64,000 nucleotides of DNA, taken from positions 310,001-374,000 of the forward strand of contig NZ_AOGW02000010.1 of NCBI RefSeq assembly GCF_000332495.1, given 5' to 3'. The notes under the pieces are model-generated. The model made no database searches and was not told where the DNA came from. It worked only from the letters and a program-made list of their open reading frames with translations. Origin of the DNA: Leptospira terpstrae serovar Hualin str. LT 11-33 = ATCC 700639 (lineage in GTDB: Bacteria > Spirochaetota > Leptospiria > Leptospirales > Leptospiraceae). This document shows positions 48,285 to 58,035 of the stretch, piece after piece. Every line of letters begins with the position of its first letter. The stretch's first letter is position 1. The position numbers and the translations under genes were made by a program.

Positions 48285-49577
48285 ATGCCGATTCCTATCC
48301 TACGCTGTGACAGAAATTCACGGAATCAATTGGATCGTTTTCTTTTGGATGCCAAAGAGGACCTAAGTTCTGCGACAGAAAAAATACTTCCGATTTTGGA
48401 AGCTGTACGAACTAGAGGAGACCAAGCACTCATTGAATACACAGAAAAGTTTGATGGAATCAAACTGAGTTCGGTAACTATCGATCCTAGTTCTATCCAA
48501 ACGAATTTAGACCCAAAAATCAAAGAAGCCTTTCTTAGAGCCAAAGCCAATATTGAAGAATTCCATAATGCGCAGAAAAGAGAATCTTGGTCCAAAATAG
48601 TTGATGGAAATCGGTTAGGCGTTAAGTACACAGCGATTCCATCCCTCTCCGTTTACGCTCCCGGAGGTAAGGCCTTGTATCCTTCTAGTGTACTTATGGG
48701 GGTCATTCCTGCAAAAATCGCTGGGGTAGGAAATATCCAACTGGTTACACCACCCCAAAAAGATGGATTGCCAGAGATTTTGATATGGCTTTGCCAAATT
48801 CTTGGAGTCAACCGTATTGTCACTGTCGGAGGGGCACAAGGAATTGCCGCATGTGCCTACGGTACAGAATCAATTCCGAAATCGGAATTTATAGTTGGAC
48901 CAGGGAACGCCTATGTCGCTGCCGCCAAATCCTACTTAGCTGGAAAGGGATTGATTGGAATTGATAGCCCTGCAGGGCCAAGTGAAGTATCGATCATTGC
49001 AGATTCTTCCGCCAATCCCAAATGGATCGCCTGTGATATGTTATCGCAAGCAGAACATGGAGAAGATTCCTCTGCCATTTTACTGACTACGGAAGAAAGT
49101 TTTGCAGAAAAGGTAAGTGCAGAATTGGAAAAGGCATTTTTGGAACGACCAAAACGTTTGGAAATGAAACAACATTCCATTTATAAAAATTCAGCGATCA
49201 TTGTGTTTCCGTCCATTGAGGATTGTATTTGGTTTTCCAATGAACTGGCACCAGAACATTTGGAAATCCAAACAAGAGACAATGAAGCAGTGTTTTCAAA
49301 AATTGAACATGCAGGCAGTGTTTTCCTTGGACCATATTCCCCCGTTGCCATGGGTGATTATATCAGTGGAACTAATCATATCCTACCTACAGCGAGAGGC
49401 AGTCGGATCTATTCTTCCTTAGGCGTGGACACTTTTTTAAAACGAGTGACCTTTCAAGAAGTTACAAAAGAATCTTTAAAAACACTTTACCCCTTTGTCA
49501 AATTGATGTCTGAATTGGAAGGTTTGGATGAAGAACATGGAACCAGTGTTAAAGTTCGTACTGAGGAATCCCCGTGA
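48285..49577 (+). CDS. hisD: Histidinol dehydrogenase
   Basis: Zinc enzyme of 430 aa that performs the last two steps of histidine synthesis. Blocks seen are SVYAPGGKALYPSSVLMGVIP-like, TVGGAQGIAACAYGTESIPK, VGPGNAYVAAAKSYLAG, GPSEVSIIADSSANPKWIA, DMLSQAEHGEDSSAILLT and APEHLEIQT. These include the zinc and catalytic His regions (HGEDS and EHLE). Length is standard. The stop overlaps the panC GTG start as GTGA. Confidence 0.95.
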   Translation: MPIPILRCDRNSRNQLDRFLLDAKEDLSSATEKILPILEAVRTRGDQALIEYTEKFDGIKLSSVTIDPSSIQTNLDPKIKEAFLRAKANIEEFHNAQKRESWSKIVDGNRLGVKYTAIPSLSVYAPGGKALYPSSVLMGVIPAKIAGVGNIQLVTPPQKDGLPEILIWLCQILGVNRIVTVGGAQGIAACAYGTESIPKSEFIVGPGNAYVAAAKSYLAGKGLIGIDSPAGPSEVSIIADSSANPKWIACDMLSQAEHGEDSSAILLTTEESFAEKVSAELEKAFLERPKRLEMKQHSIYKNSAIIVFPSIEDCIWFSNELAPEHLEIQTRDNEAVFSKIEHAGSVFLGPYSPVAMGDYISGTNHILPTARGSRIYSSLGVDTFLKRVTFQEVTKESLKTLYPFVKLMSELEGLDEEHGTSVKVRTEESP

Positions 49578-50428
49578 AAGTGGTTTCTAAAATATCGGAA
49601 CTAAAAAACCAAATTGGTGAGTGGAAAGCAGCAAAGTATTCCATAGGATTTTGCCCTACAATGGGTAGTCTTCATGCAGGCCATATGGATCTTGTAGAAG
49701 CTTCGAAAAAAGAAACAGATAAAACTATTCTATCCATATTTGTTAATCCAACTCAGTTCAACGATCCGAAAGACTTTCATCAGTATCCAGTAAATACTGA
49801 AATTGATCTAATGTTATGTGAATCAAAAGGAGTTGATTTAGTGTTTTTGCCCGAAGTAACAACTATGTATCCGGAAACAAAAACTCCAATTCAATTGAGT
49901 ATTCCTGCGTTACAAAAGAACCTTTGTGGGCGGACTAGGCCCGGACATTTTGAAGGGGTTCTACAAATTGTCTCAAAATTATTTCATTTAACAGAACCGA
50001 ACAAAACTTTTTTTGGTTTAAAAGACTACCAACAGTTTCGAGTGATATCTGCTATGGTAGAGAATTTAAATTTTCCATTAGAAGTGATCGGAGTTCCGAC
50101 TCGTCGTGAAGAAGATGGACTTGCCATGAGTTCACGTAACGTCCGTTTGTCTAACAAGGAAAGGGAAACTGCAAGTTTAATTCCTCGGATGTTTGCCCTT
50201 GCCAAAAAAACAATTCATTCAGGAGAAAGAGATATAAATCTTTGGAAAGAAATTTTGAGAGATTTTCTACTAACTGGAGATTCTCTTCGTATTGACTACT
50301 TAGAAGTTGTAGACCCAATAGGATTAGAACCCAAAGATAAATTAGAGGGCGAGGTATTGCTAGCAATTGCTGTATTTGTTGGGGATGTCCGCCTCATTGA
50401 CAATCAAATCATACAAATTCCGAATTAA
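49574..50428 (+). CDS. panC: Pantothenate synthetase
   Basis: Cytosolic enzyme of 284 aa that joins pantoate and beta-alanine using ATP. The nucleotide-site signature FCPTMGSLHAGHMDLVEASK, including the HIGH-like HAGH, is at about 26-45. IFVNPTQFNDPKDFHQYPVN, KNLCGRTRPGHFEGVLQIVS and the KMSKS-like AMSSRNVRLS are all present. The start is GTG at 49574, overlapping hisD by four bases. The mfd gene starts 6 bases after its stop. Confidence 0.95.
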   Translation: MKVVSKISELKNQIGEWKAAKYSIGFCPTMGSLHAGHMDLVEASKKETDKTILSIFVNPTQFNDPKDFHQYPVNTEIDLMLCESKGVDLVFLPEVTTMYPETKTPIQLSIPALQKNLCGRTRPGHFEGVLQIVSKLFHLTEPNKTFFGLKDYQQFRVISAMVENLNFPLEVIGVPTRREEDGLAMSSRNVRLSNKERETASLIPRMFALAKKTIHSGERDINLWKEILRDFLLTGDSLRIDYLEVVDPIGLEPKDKLEGEVLLAIAVFVGDVRLIDNQIIQIPN

Positions 50429-50434
50429 TCATTC

Positions 50435-53400
50435 ATGTCAAAAGAAATCGAAGATCGTAAATTTAATCCTAAACAAGTATTCGCAGAATCGAAAAATTCA
50501 TTAATCAATTTAAGTGGAATTCCGGAGTCGGCACATTCGTTTGTTACAAGTTCTCTCTATGAAACACTCCAAAGTGATTCGACTTTTCTTGTTGTCCTTC
50601 CTACAAACCAAGACGCAGAAAGTTTTTCTCGTGAACTTTTAAGTTTTCTTCCCCAAGATGAAATTTTCTATTTTCCCGGGCCTGAGAATATTCCTTATGA
50701 ATATACCAAGTGGCAGATGGAATGGAAGAGGGACCGAATTCTTACAATCAATCGAATCCTTTCAGGAAATCGATCTTTAGTGGTTACATCCGTATCTGCA
50801 CTTTTACGTAAACTCCCTGTTAAAGAAAGTTTAAAAGGAAAATCAATTACCTTAAAATTAGGTAAAGATTTTCCTCTGGACCAATTACTTTCTGAACTAG
50901 TGAATTTAGGATACCATAGAGAAGAGGTTTGTGAACAGTTTGGCCACTTTAGTTTAAAGGGTGGAATTTTAGATATTTACACTCCCTATTTGTCAAATCC
51001 AGTCAGGATCGATTTTTTTGGTGATACTGTGGATGAAATCCGAACCTTTGATCCCAACACTCAAAAATCCATTGCTAAAATTGGCGAAATTATCATTACT
51101 GCAGCTAATGAAACTATAGTTAGCCGAGAGGAAAAAGAAAAGTATCAAGAAACATTAGAAATTCATAACGAAAAACGTCTACCCATTGACTCTGAACTGG
51201 AAATCATCGAAGAACATTTACCACTAGTCCGAATACACGAAGGTTTTTTGAAATTTTTTACTAAAAAACCAATTCTTATCTTTCCCCGATTTTATGATAC
51301 GAAGGAACGTTCCTATGGAATGGAGAGAGAATACAATACGCTCTATGAGAAAAAAAAGGAAGAATCTTTGTGTTTAAAGCCAGAGGAATTACTTTCCTTT
51401 GGGGAAGAATGGAATACCCTCACTTCCGAAGAAACACCGGGAATACGCTTTTCTCTTTTGCCCGACAACCAAAGAAATTTCTCTTACGAACCAATTACAG
51501 AGGTTAGGGGGTTTCGGGGAAAAATCAGGGAAGCTAAGGAACATTTTTTAGAATTACTTAGCGAAGATCCCAAAAATAAAATTTTTATCACTTCGTCATT
51601 CTCTGCCCAAATGCTGCGACTGAAAGGTTTGTTTTCAGATGGTGAGCTAGAAACAGTTCATTCTGATTCCGAAGAACCAACACCACTCCCACTGAACAAC
51701 GTGAAGCCGGGAATTCATCTAGTAATTTCAGATCTAAAAAAGGGATTTCATATACTTGATGACCATGTTTATATTTTCACTGATAATGATTTGTTTGGTC
51801 GTCAATACAAACGTAAAACCCGGTATAAAAAACAAGCATCACAAATGATTGAATCTTTCATTGATTTGAAAGAAGGCGATTATGTGGTTCATGTCAATCA
51901 TGGAGTGGGTCGGTTTGTCAAAATTGAAAGAACCAAGGCCGATGGAAAAGAAAGGGATTTTTTAAAATTAGAATATGCGGGTGGGGACAGTTTATTTGTT
52001 CCTCTTGACCAAATTTCTTTAGTTCAAAAATACATAGGTGGAACGGATTCTCCAAAACTAGATACGCTAGGAAAAAATTCTTGGAAAAAGGCAAAAGATA
52101 GAGTTCAAGAATCAGTAGACAAACTTGCCGAAGAACTGGTGTTACTCTATTCGAATCGCCTAAAATTAAATGGATTTGCTTTCCCACCAGATACTATCTG
52201 GCAGGAGGAATTTGAAGCAGCTTTTGAATTTGAAGAAACCCCAGACCAAATTTCTGCTATCGAAGCTGTAAAACAGGATTTGGAATCAATAAGACCCATG
52301 GACCGTTTGGTTTGCGGTGACGTAGGTTATGGAAAAACGGAAGTGGCCATTCGTGCTGCATTTAAAGTAATTATGGCGGGAAAACAGGTGATGCTTCTCA
52401 CTCCCACCACCATCTTATCGTTACAACATTTTAATACATTTAAATCGAGATACGAAAACTACCCAATCAAAATCGCCTTTGTATCTAGGTTCCGAACTCC
52501 AGCAGAAATTAGAGAAGATTTAAAGAATTTTTCCGAAGGAAAAATTGATATGCTCATCGGAACACATGCCATTTTGTCCTCGAAGGTAAAACCAAAAAAT
52601 TTGGGACTACTGATTATTGATGAAGAACAGAAGTTTGGTGTTACTCATAAGGAAGCGATTAAAAAGTTTAAAACCTTGGTAGATGTATTAACACTCACGG
52701 CAACTCCGATTCCCCGAACCTTGCACATGGCACTTACGGGAATTCGAGAACTTTCGATCATTTCCACAGCACCAAAAAATAGACAAAGTGTCGAAACTTA
52801 TGTTTTAGAGGAAGACGATACTCTCATCCAGGAAGCCATTCGAAAGGAAATTGAAAGAGGGGGACAGGTTTTTTATCTTTACAACCGTGTGGAATCTATT
52901 GAAGAAGAGGCGGCTTACATCCGTTCCTTGGTTCCTGAAATTTCTGTGGGAATCCTTCATGGGCAATTGACGGAAGATGAAATTGAAGAAACTCTTGTGG
53001 ATTTTTACGAACGAAAGTATGATATTTTGGTCACAACCACCATCATTGAATCGGGTATTGATATGCCTAATGTCAATACTCTCATTGTCAAACGAGCCGA
53101 TATGTTTGGTCTTTCTCAATTGTACCAGATTCGAGGTCGTGTGGGTAGGTCGGATAGAAAGGCTTATGCCTATATGTTTTATCCTTCGAAAAAATTAATG
53201 ACTGAACTTGCTGAAAAAAGGTTAAATACGATATTCGAATACCAAGAGTTAGGTTCTGGTTTTAAAGTTGCCATGCGAGATTTAGAGATTCGTGGAGCAG
53301 GGAACCTTCTCGGAAAAGAACAATCGGGCGATATTATGGAAGTTGGTTTTGACCTTTATGTAAAAATGTTAGAAGAGGCAATTTCGCGGATTAAAGGGGA

Positions 53401-53857
53401 AGAAGTGCGTGTCGAAGTAAGGACAGCAGTCAATTTAAAAACAAACTTCTATCTACCTGATGATTATATTCCCGATACAAAACAGAAAATTGAATTTTAC
53501 AAACGGTTTGAAGGTTCGGCAAACTTGGACGAAATTGAGGAACTATCTTTGGAAATGGAAGACCGATTTGGAGAATTACCACAAATTGCGAAAACATTTG
53601 TGGAATTAGAAAAAATCCGAACCCTTGCCTCCAACTTAGGTTTCGAATTTGTTACGGAAAAACCAGAGGAAATCCTCTTCAAATGTGGAACTTATTTCCG
53701 CGGAAATCCAGACCGAGTGATCCAAGCAATGGCAAAATTTAAAGGCCTAATGATTTCCCCGCAAGAGCCATCTGTATTACGTTATACGATTCCGGAGCGA
53801 GAAGATCTGCAAAAAATCAAAAAATTGCTTTCTCTATTGGAATTTTTGGCCGCCTAA
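50435..53857 (+). CDS. mfd: Transcription-repair coupling factor
   Basis: Protein of 1140 aa that releases stalled RNA polymerase and recruits UvrA. The N-terminal UvrB-like region (about 1-400) contains FYFPGPENIPYEYTKWQMEW and GGILDIYTPYLSNPVRIDFFG. The RNA-polymerase interaction domain follows (EGDYVVHVNHGVGRF near 480). The SF2 helicase module has Walker A GDVGYGKTEVAIRAAF (about 630), LLIIDEEQ and QIRGRVGRSDRKAYAYM, ending with the TRCF C-terminal domain. uvrA is also in this window. It is cotranscribed with panC, 6 bases apart. Confidence 0.95.
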   Translation: MSKEIEDRKFNPKQVFAESKNSLINLSGIPESAHSFVTSSLYETLQSDSTFLVVLPTNQDAESFSRELLSFLPQDEIFYFPGPENIPYEYTKWQMEWKRDRILTINRILSGNRSLVVTSVSALLRKLPVKESLKGKSITLKLGKDFPLDQLLSELVNLGYHREEVCEQFGHFSLKGGILDIYTPYLSNPVRIDFFGDTVDEIRTFDPNTQKSIAKIGEIIITAANETIVSREEKEKYQETLEIHNEKRLPIDSELEIIEEHLPLVRIHEGFLKFFTKKPILIFPRFYDTKERSYGMEREYNTLYEKKKEESLCLKPEELLSFGEEWNTLTSEETPGIRFSLLPDNQRNFSYEPITEVRGFRGKIREAKEHFLELLSEDPKNKIFITSSFSAQMLRLKGLFSDGELETVHSDSEEPTPLPLNNVKPGIHLVISDLKKGFHILDDHVYIFTDNDLFGRQYKRKTRYKKQASQMIESFIDLKEGDYVVHVNHGVGRFVKIERTKADGKERDFLKLEYAGGDSLFVPLDQISLVQKYIGGTDSPKLDTLGKNSWKKAKDRVQESVDKLAEELVLLYSNRLKLNGFAFPPDTIWQEEFEAAFEFEETPDQISAIEAVKQDLESIRPMDRLVCGDVGYGKTEVAIRAAFKVIMAGKQVMLLTPTTILSLQHFNTFKSRYENYPIKIAFVSRFRTPAEIREDLKNFSEGKIDMLIGTHAILSSKVKPKNLGLLIIDEEQKFGVTHKEAIKKFKTLVDVLTLTATPIPRTLHMALTGIRELSIISTAPKNRQSVETYVLEEDDTLIQEAIRKEIERGGQVFYLYNRVESIEEEAAYIRSLVPEISVGILHGQLTEDEIEETLVDFYERKYDILVTTTIIESGIDMPNVNTLIVKRADMFGLSQLYQIRGRVGRSDRKAYAYMFYPSKKLMTELAEKRLNTIFEYQELGSGFKVAMRDLEIRGAGNLLGKEQSGDIMEVGFDLYVKMLEEAISRIKGEEVRVEVRTAVNLKTNFYLPDDYIPDTKQKIEFYKRFEGSANLDEIEELSLEMEDRFGELPQIAKTFVELEKIRTLASNLGFEFVTEKPEEILFKCGTYFRGNPDRVIQAMAKFKGLMISPQEPSVLRYTIPEREDLQKIKKLLSLLEFLAA

Positions 53858-53957
53858 TAATTAGGCAATAGAATCAAGTCCTAGTGCGTAAAAAAAGATA
53901 GACATTGCGGGAATTCACGAAACCATCATCACAAATCCTTTCAGGCACTAAAATAAT

Positions 53958-54629
53958 ATGACTAAAATCCTTCCTTTATTTGTTTTTTTGGCATCCCTTT
54001 TCCTCGTTCAGTGTTCGGACTCATCCCCGGTCATCGAAACTTTGGATAACCATAAAATTACCGTAAAAGACTTTGAAGCGGCTTACGATACGGCACTTGA
54101 TTCCATCAGCCGATTGCAAAATATCGAAAAAAAGACCCTTCTTGAGTTTATAGAAAAAGATATCAACGAAGTTCCACAAAATTTCCAAGATTTGAACTAC
54201 CAACTCCAAAAGAAAAATTTCTACCAAACATACCGTCAGATGATTATGACTCGTCTTGTAGCTGAGAAAAATGGTTATATTTCTCGTCCAGATGTTGCTG
54301 AAGTGATCAAACAAGTAGAAATGCAAACGATCGCTCAGATGTACGTTTCAGAACAAGTCGAAAAGAAAATTCAAATCACTGATGAACAAGCAAAAGCTGA
54401 ATGTGAAAGACTTCGTGGAATGGACAGAAATATTGCAAACCTAACCATTGATAAATGTCTTACTTTCGCAAAGGCACAAATCAAACAATTGCAAACCAGA
54501 GAACAGCTTCCTTTAGTTGTTGAGAGAATTAAAGAAGAAGTGACGATCAAACGTAACGATAAATTCGACTTGGATGCATACCTTGCTCCAAAGAAAAAAG
54601 TGGAAGAACCTGCCAACCAACAAAAATAA
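53958..54629 (+). CDS. LipL31-like lipoprotein
   Basis: Protein of 223 aa with a lipoprotein signal (PLFVFLASLFLVQCSD, Cys19). The +2 to +3 residues Ser-Asp precede a mature helical domain. The N-terminal mature sequence, VIETLDNHKITVKDFEAAYD, resembles the start of SurA/PpiD-type chaperone domains. From memory this matches the Leptospira LipL31 lipoprotein group, but I cannot confirm the name without a search. A C-terminal Lys/Glu-rich tail ends the protein. It starts 100 bases after mfd and lies 6 bases before uppP. Confidence 0.7.
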   Translation: MTKILPLFVFLASLFLVQCSDSSPVIETLDNHKITVKDFEAAYDTALDSISRLQNIEKKTLLEFIEKDINEVPQNFQDLNYQLQKKNFYQTYRQMIMTRLVAEKNGYISRPDVAEVIKQVEMQTIAQMYVSEQVEKKIQITDEQAKAECERLRGMDRNIANLTIDKCLTFAKAQIKQLQTREQLPLVVERIKEEVTIKRNDKFDLDAYLAPKKKVEEPANQQK

Positions 54630-54635
54630 GTCGGA

Positions 54636-55475
54636 ATGGACAATACTTTAAATGCGTTTCTCCGTGGCATCATCGAAGCTGCCACGGAATTCCTACCAGT
54701 TTCCTCAACGGGACATCTTTTCCTCTTTAGTTACTTTTTCCCTTTTGAAAACCTAAAAGTTGATCATGAATCCTTTGAGGATTTATTTGATATTTTTATT
54801 CAGACAGGTGCAATTCTATCCGTAGTCGTTTTATACTTTCAACTTTTATGGAAACATACAAAGTCGGCAGTTCTCTTTATCACCAAAAAAGCAGATGATC
54901 AATCTGGGTTTTCATTTTACCGCAATTTGTTAGTCGGTATCCTACCCATTCTAATTTTAGGATTTGTATTTAAAAATAGTTTAGACCAAATCAAAATGCG
55001 AACTGACTTACTTCTAATTCTTGGATCTTCCTGGTTAGTGGGTGGTCTTGTTATGGTTTTTGTTGAGATGAAACACTATGATGAAAGTGAAGGAAAGTTG
55101 ATTGGAATGAAAGAGTCAATTTTTGTTGGATTTTTCCAATGTTTTGCTTTGATTCCCGGTGTTTCGCGTTCCGCTGCTACCATCATTACGGCAAGGATTC
55201 TTGGTGTTTCCAAAAAAGATTCTGCTGAGTTTTCTTTTTTTCTAGCAATTCCCGTTTTGACTTTGGCTGGAATTTATAAATTATACAAACACCGCTCCAT
55301 ATTAAATTCAGAAACCATCGGTTTGTTGCTTTTTGGAAGTATTGTATCTTTTGTGATCTGTTATTTTATCATTCGATTATTTATGGCTTTTATCCGTCGT
55401 AGGAGTTTTCTATCTTTTGGAATCTATAGAATTCTACTCGGTATTTTAGTTATCCTATACTTTGTTCGTGGTTAA
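54636..55475 (+). CDS. uppP: Undecaprenyl-diphosphatase (BacA/UppP)
   Basis: Integral membrane phosphatase of 279 aa that recycles the undecaprenyl-PP carrier lipid of peptidoglycan synthesis. The conserved motif GIIEAATEFLPVSSTGHLFL (about 10-29), where the Glu and SSTGH residues form the active site, and the second motif FFQCFALIPGVSRSAATIIT (about 166-185) are present. Helices and length are standard. Its 3' end overlaps the convergent SpoIIE gene by 26 bases. Together with ddl in this window it supports cell-wall precursor supply. Confidence 0.95.
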   Translation: MDNTLNAFLRGIIEAATEFLPVSSTGHLFLFSYFFPFENLKVDHESFEDLFDIFIQTGAILSVVVLYFQLLWKHTKSAVLFITKKADDQSGFSFYRNLLVGILPILILGFVFKNSLDQIKMRTDLLLILGSSWLVGGLVMVFVEMKHYDESEGKLIGMKESIFVGFFQCFALIPGVSRSAATIITARILGVSKKDSAEFSFFLAIPVLTLAGIYKLYKHRSILNSETIGLLLFGSIVSFVICYFIIRLFMAFIRRRSFLSFGIYRILLGILVILYFVRG

Positions 55476-57981
55476 AGAATTCTAAATAGAATTCCTTTTT
55501 GTCTATATTTTTCGTTTTATCAAGCAGAGTCATGAGTAACTTTGTGTTCTGCTTGTAGAGTTTATTTCGTAGAAATAAACGTTCACACCAAATCACAGCT
55601 TCCTGAATTTGCCCATTTTTATACAAAGCTCTAGCAGTCATATAGAGATAGTCTTCTTGCATTGGATTTTCTTTTGATGCAAGTTTTAGATGTTCAATCG
55701 CTTCATTCCAATTCTTTAATTGATAATTTAACTTACCTGCAAGAGCTAAAAAAGACGGATGGGAAAATTGATTGAGAAGAGGAATTAACTGGGTTAAGGC
55801 TTCCGTGTATTTCCCTTGTTTTGACTTGGTTTTAATTTCAATATATTCCTTTCTCACAAATTCAGGAAGTGACATCCGAGGTTCTTTGGGAATGTATTCA
55901 ATTTTTAGAAAAGAAAGGTCATCGGTAATTTCACCACTGAATTCAATTTCCTTGACTATATTTTTTAGATTTGCTTCTGCACGTTCCACAAACCGTAAAA
56001 TTAATGTTTCATCTTCATTGATGGAACGATTATTACTATCATCTTGTACAAGACCAATATCATCCCTTCCATCAGATCCAATGAGTAAACTGTCGCCTGC
56101 TTCTAAAGGAAATGTTTTAATCTGAAAGTAGTGATCATTTTTTGGAAAACCTAATTTCCGCATAGAAAGTTCAGTTTCAATGAATGAGGCCACTCCATCG
56201 CGATACAGAATGCTCCAAGGATGTTCTGCATTGATATAATAAACAAATCCATCTTTTGAAACCATTCCTAATACCACGCTGGATAACATATAGCCGTCGA
56301 AACTAACAAATACAGATTGAAGTTCTACATAGAGATCTTTTAACCAAAGTTCTGGCGGCCTTGACTTTGTGTAACTGGATTTTGCTCTTGAGAGTACTGC
56401 TTGGAAGACTACACCAAGAACAAGGGCACCACCGGCTCCTTGAATCGATTTTCCCATTGCATCGCCATTTGCAAAAACTGTATAAGAACCGGAGTCTAAA
56501 TGAATGGTTCCCACAATACAAATATCTCCACCGATCTCTCCGTCTTTTCCTCTAAATTGGAATTTTTTCTTCTGATCAACAAAAGTATCAATTTTGATTT
56601 CAGGAATTTGATTTTCTATTCGTGCAAGTGGTTGAATCAGAAGAGATGTTAAAAAGTAATCACCATCTTGTTTTTCTTTTAAAATTTGTAATTGGAGTAA
56701 GGACTCATTTAAGGCGTCAGTTCTTTCTTCTACCTTTCTTTCTAAATTTTTGTTTAAATCTTCTACTTCTTCATTTAGTTTTACAAAGGAATTTGCGAGT
56801 ATGATAGCTAGTGAAATATTAAATACGAGAAAAGTATAACCCATAATTCTAGGAAAAACCCAATAGTTTCGATTGGTAGCTGTATCAATGATTGCCGCTA
56901 TAAGAACAATTGTTAATCCGATGGTAATATAAATGGCCCTTCTTTCTTTTTTCTTTAGGTTTCTATATAAAATAATAAATATTAATACTACATAGGCAAT
57001 CCATGTTGGTTGCACAAAATTTGTGAGTAAAAAGCTAAAAGATTCAATATTATGAGTGAAAGCAAAATAAAGGAAAAAACTTAATTGTAACCCATCTAAA
57101 ATTTTACCCCAAAAATTATATCGTTCTTCAAATAGTGTTCTGAGAAAGTGATACATGAATGGAATCAGGAGGAGAATGACCATATATTCCATTTTTTTCA
57201 TTTCTAAAAAAGGGAATCCAAATTCGTATTTAAGTTGGTTTCTTAGAAAATTATAAATTACGAATGAGTAGGAAAAGAGGGCAAAAAAAAGATTTTCTCT
57301 ATCTTTTCTTCTGCGTATAAACAAAAAAAGAAAATATCCTCCAACGGTAGAATATATTGTTAAAAACAGTAGTTTTATGAATTCATCTTTATAGAATCTG
57401 GAATATATTTTATCTGATGGACCAAGTATTGTTTCATCTTGTTCGATCCCGCCAGAGTTCCCAAAGTATGGTTTCACTTGGATGAGTAAGAGATTTTTTT
57501 TTCCAAAATGAATCAGATGGGAGGGAATATGGTAAATTCTTAGTTTGTCGTAAGCTTGGGGATCAGACGAGTTCCATTCTCCAGTACTTCCGATTTTTTC
57601 TCCATTGAGATAGGTCCGGTCGCGGTCATTGATCACACCGAGTCGAAAGCTGAATTGAATGTTCTTTTCTTCTGGAAACTCAATCCATTTGGCAAGGAAA
57701 ACTGTTTTTTTCTTCGCATAATCTGCCTTATTTTTGTATAAACTCCCTGGAATGGGAACTCGTTTCCAAGTCCAATTCCAAAAGTTAGATTCGGAAAGGG
57801 TTTCGATTGTAGATTCATTTAAATCTTCCTCAGTCATAAACCAAAAGGAATTTGGATCATTCGAATTTGAATCCAGTGTAAGCAATGGATCCGAATCGGT
57901 TTTTGTAGTGGAAACTGAGACTGTCTGGGAATGGAGAAGGGAAAAAGAAAAGACAAGAAAGATGAGTATCGGTTTGATCAT
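55450..57981 (-). CDS. 7TM sensor-SpoIIE serine phosphatase with TPR-like tail
   Basis: Protein of about 843 aa. A signal peptide (IKPILIFLVFSFSLLHSQ), a periplasmic jellyroll-like sensor domain (about 20-180, 7TMR-DISM type), seven membrane helices (about 190-400), a coiled coil (LNKNLERKVEERTDALNESL) and the linker KEKQDGDYFLTSLL lead to a SpoIIE/PP2C domain. Metal-site blocks are GGD, GDAMGKS, AEHPW, SDGRDD and TDDLSFL. The end (about 690-840) looks TPR-like. The start ATG 57981 gives a clean signal peptide; ATG 58005 is also possible. The sister gene is 10804-13953. It is divergent from the methyltransferase gene, 54 bases between starts. Confidence 0.9.
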   Translation of the reverse strand: MIKPILIFLVFSFSLLHSQTVSVSTTKTDSDPLLTLDSNSNDPNSFWFMTEEDLNESTIETLSESNFWNWTWKRVPIPGSLYKNKADYAKKKTVFLAKWIEFPEEKNIQFSFRLGVINDRDRTYLNGEKIGSTGEWNSSDPQAYDKLRIYHIPSHLIHFGKKNLLLIQVKPYFGNSGGIEQDETILGPSDKIYSRFYKDEFIKLLFLTIYSTVGGYFLFLFIRRRKDRENLFFALFSYSFVIYNFLRNQLKYEFGFPFLEMKKMEYMVILLLIPFMYHFLRTLFEERYNFWGKILDGLQLSFFLYFAFTHNIESFSFLLTNFVQPTWIAYVVLIFIILYRNLKKKERRAIYITIGLTIVLIAAIIDTATNRNYWVFPRIMGYTFLVFNISLAIILANSFVKLNEEVEDLNKNLERKVEERTDALNESLLQLQILKEKQDGDYFLTSLLIQPLARIENQIPEIKIDTFVDQKKKFQFRGKDGEIGGDICIVGTIHLDSGSYTVFANGDAMGKSIQGAGGALVLGVVFQAVLSRAKSSYTKSRPPELWLKDLYVELQSVFVSFDGYMLSSVVLGMVSKDGFVYYINAEHPWSILYRDGVASFIETELSMRKLGFPKNDHYFQIKTFPLEAGDSLLIGSDGRDDIGLVQDDSNNRSINEDETLILRFVERAEANLKNIVKEIEFSGEITDDLSFLKIEYIPKEPRMSLPEFVRKEYIEIKTKSKQGKYTEALTQLIPLLNQFSHPSFLALAGKLNYQLKNWNEAIEHLKLASKENPMQEDYLYMTARALYKNGQIQEAVIWCERLFLRNKLYKQNTKLLMTLLDKTKNIDKKEFYLEFFNHEQSIG

Positions 57982-58035
57982 AAATAGACGAACCCTTACG
58001 TTCATAACTCTGATACTATTCCAAATGGATGCAAA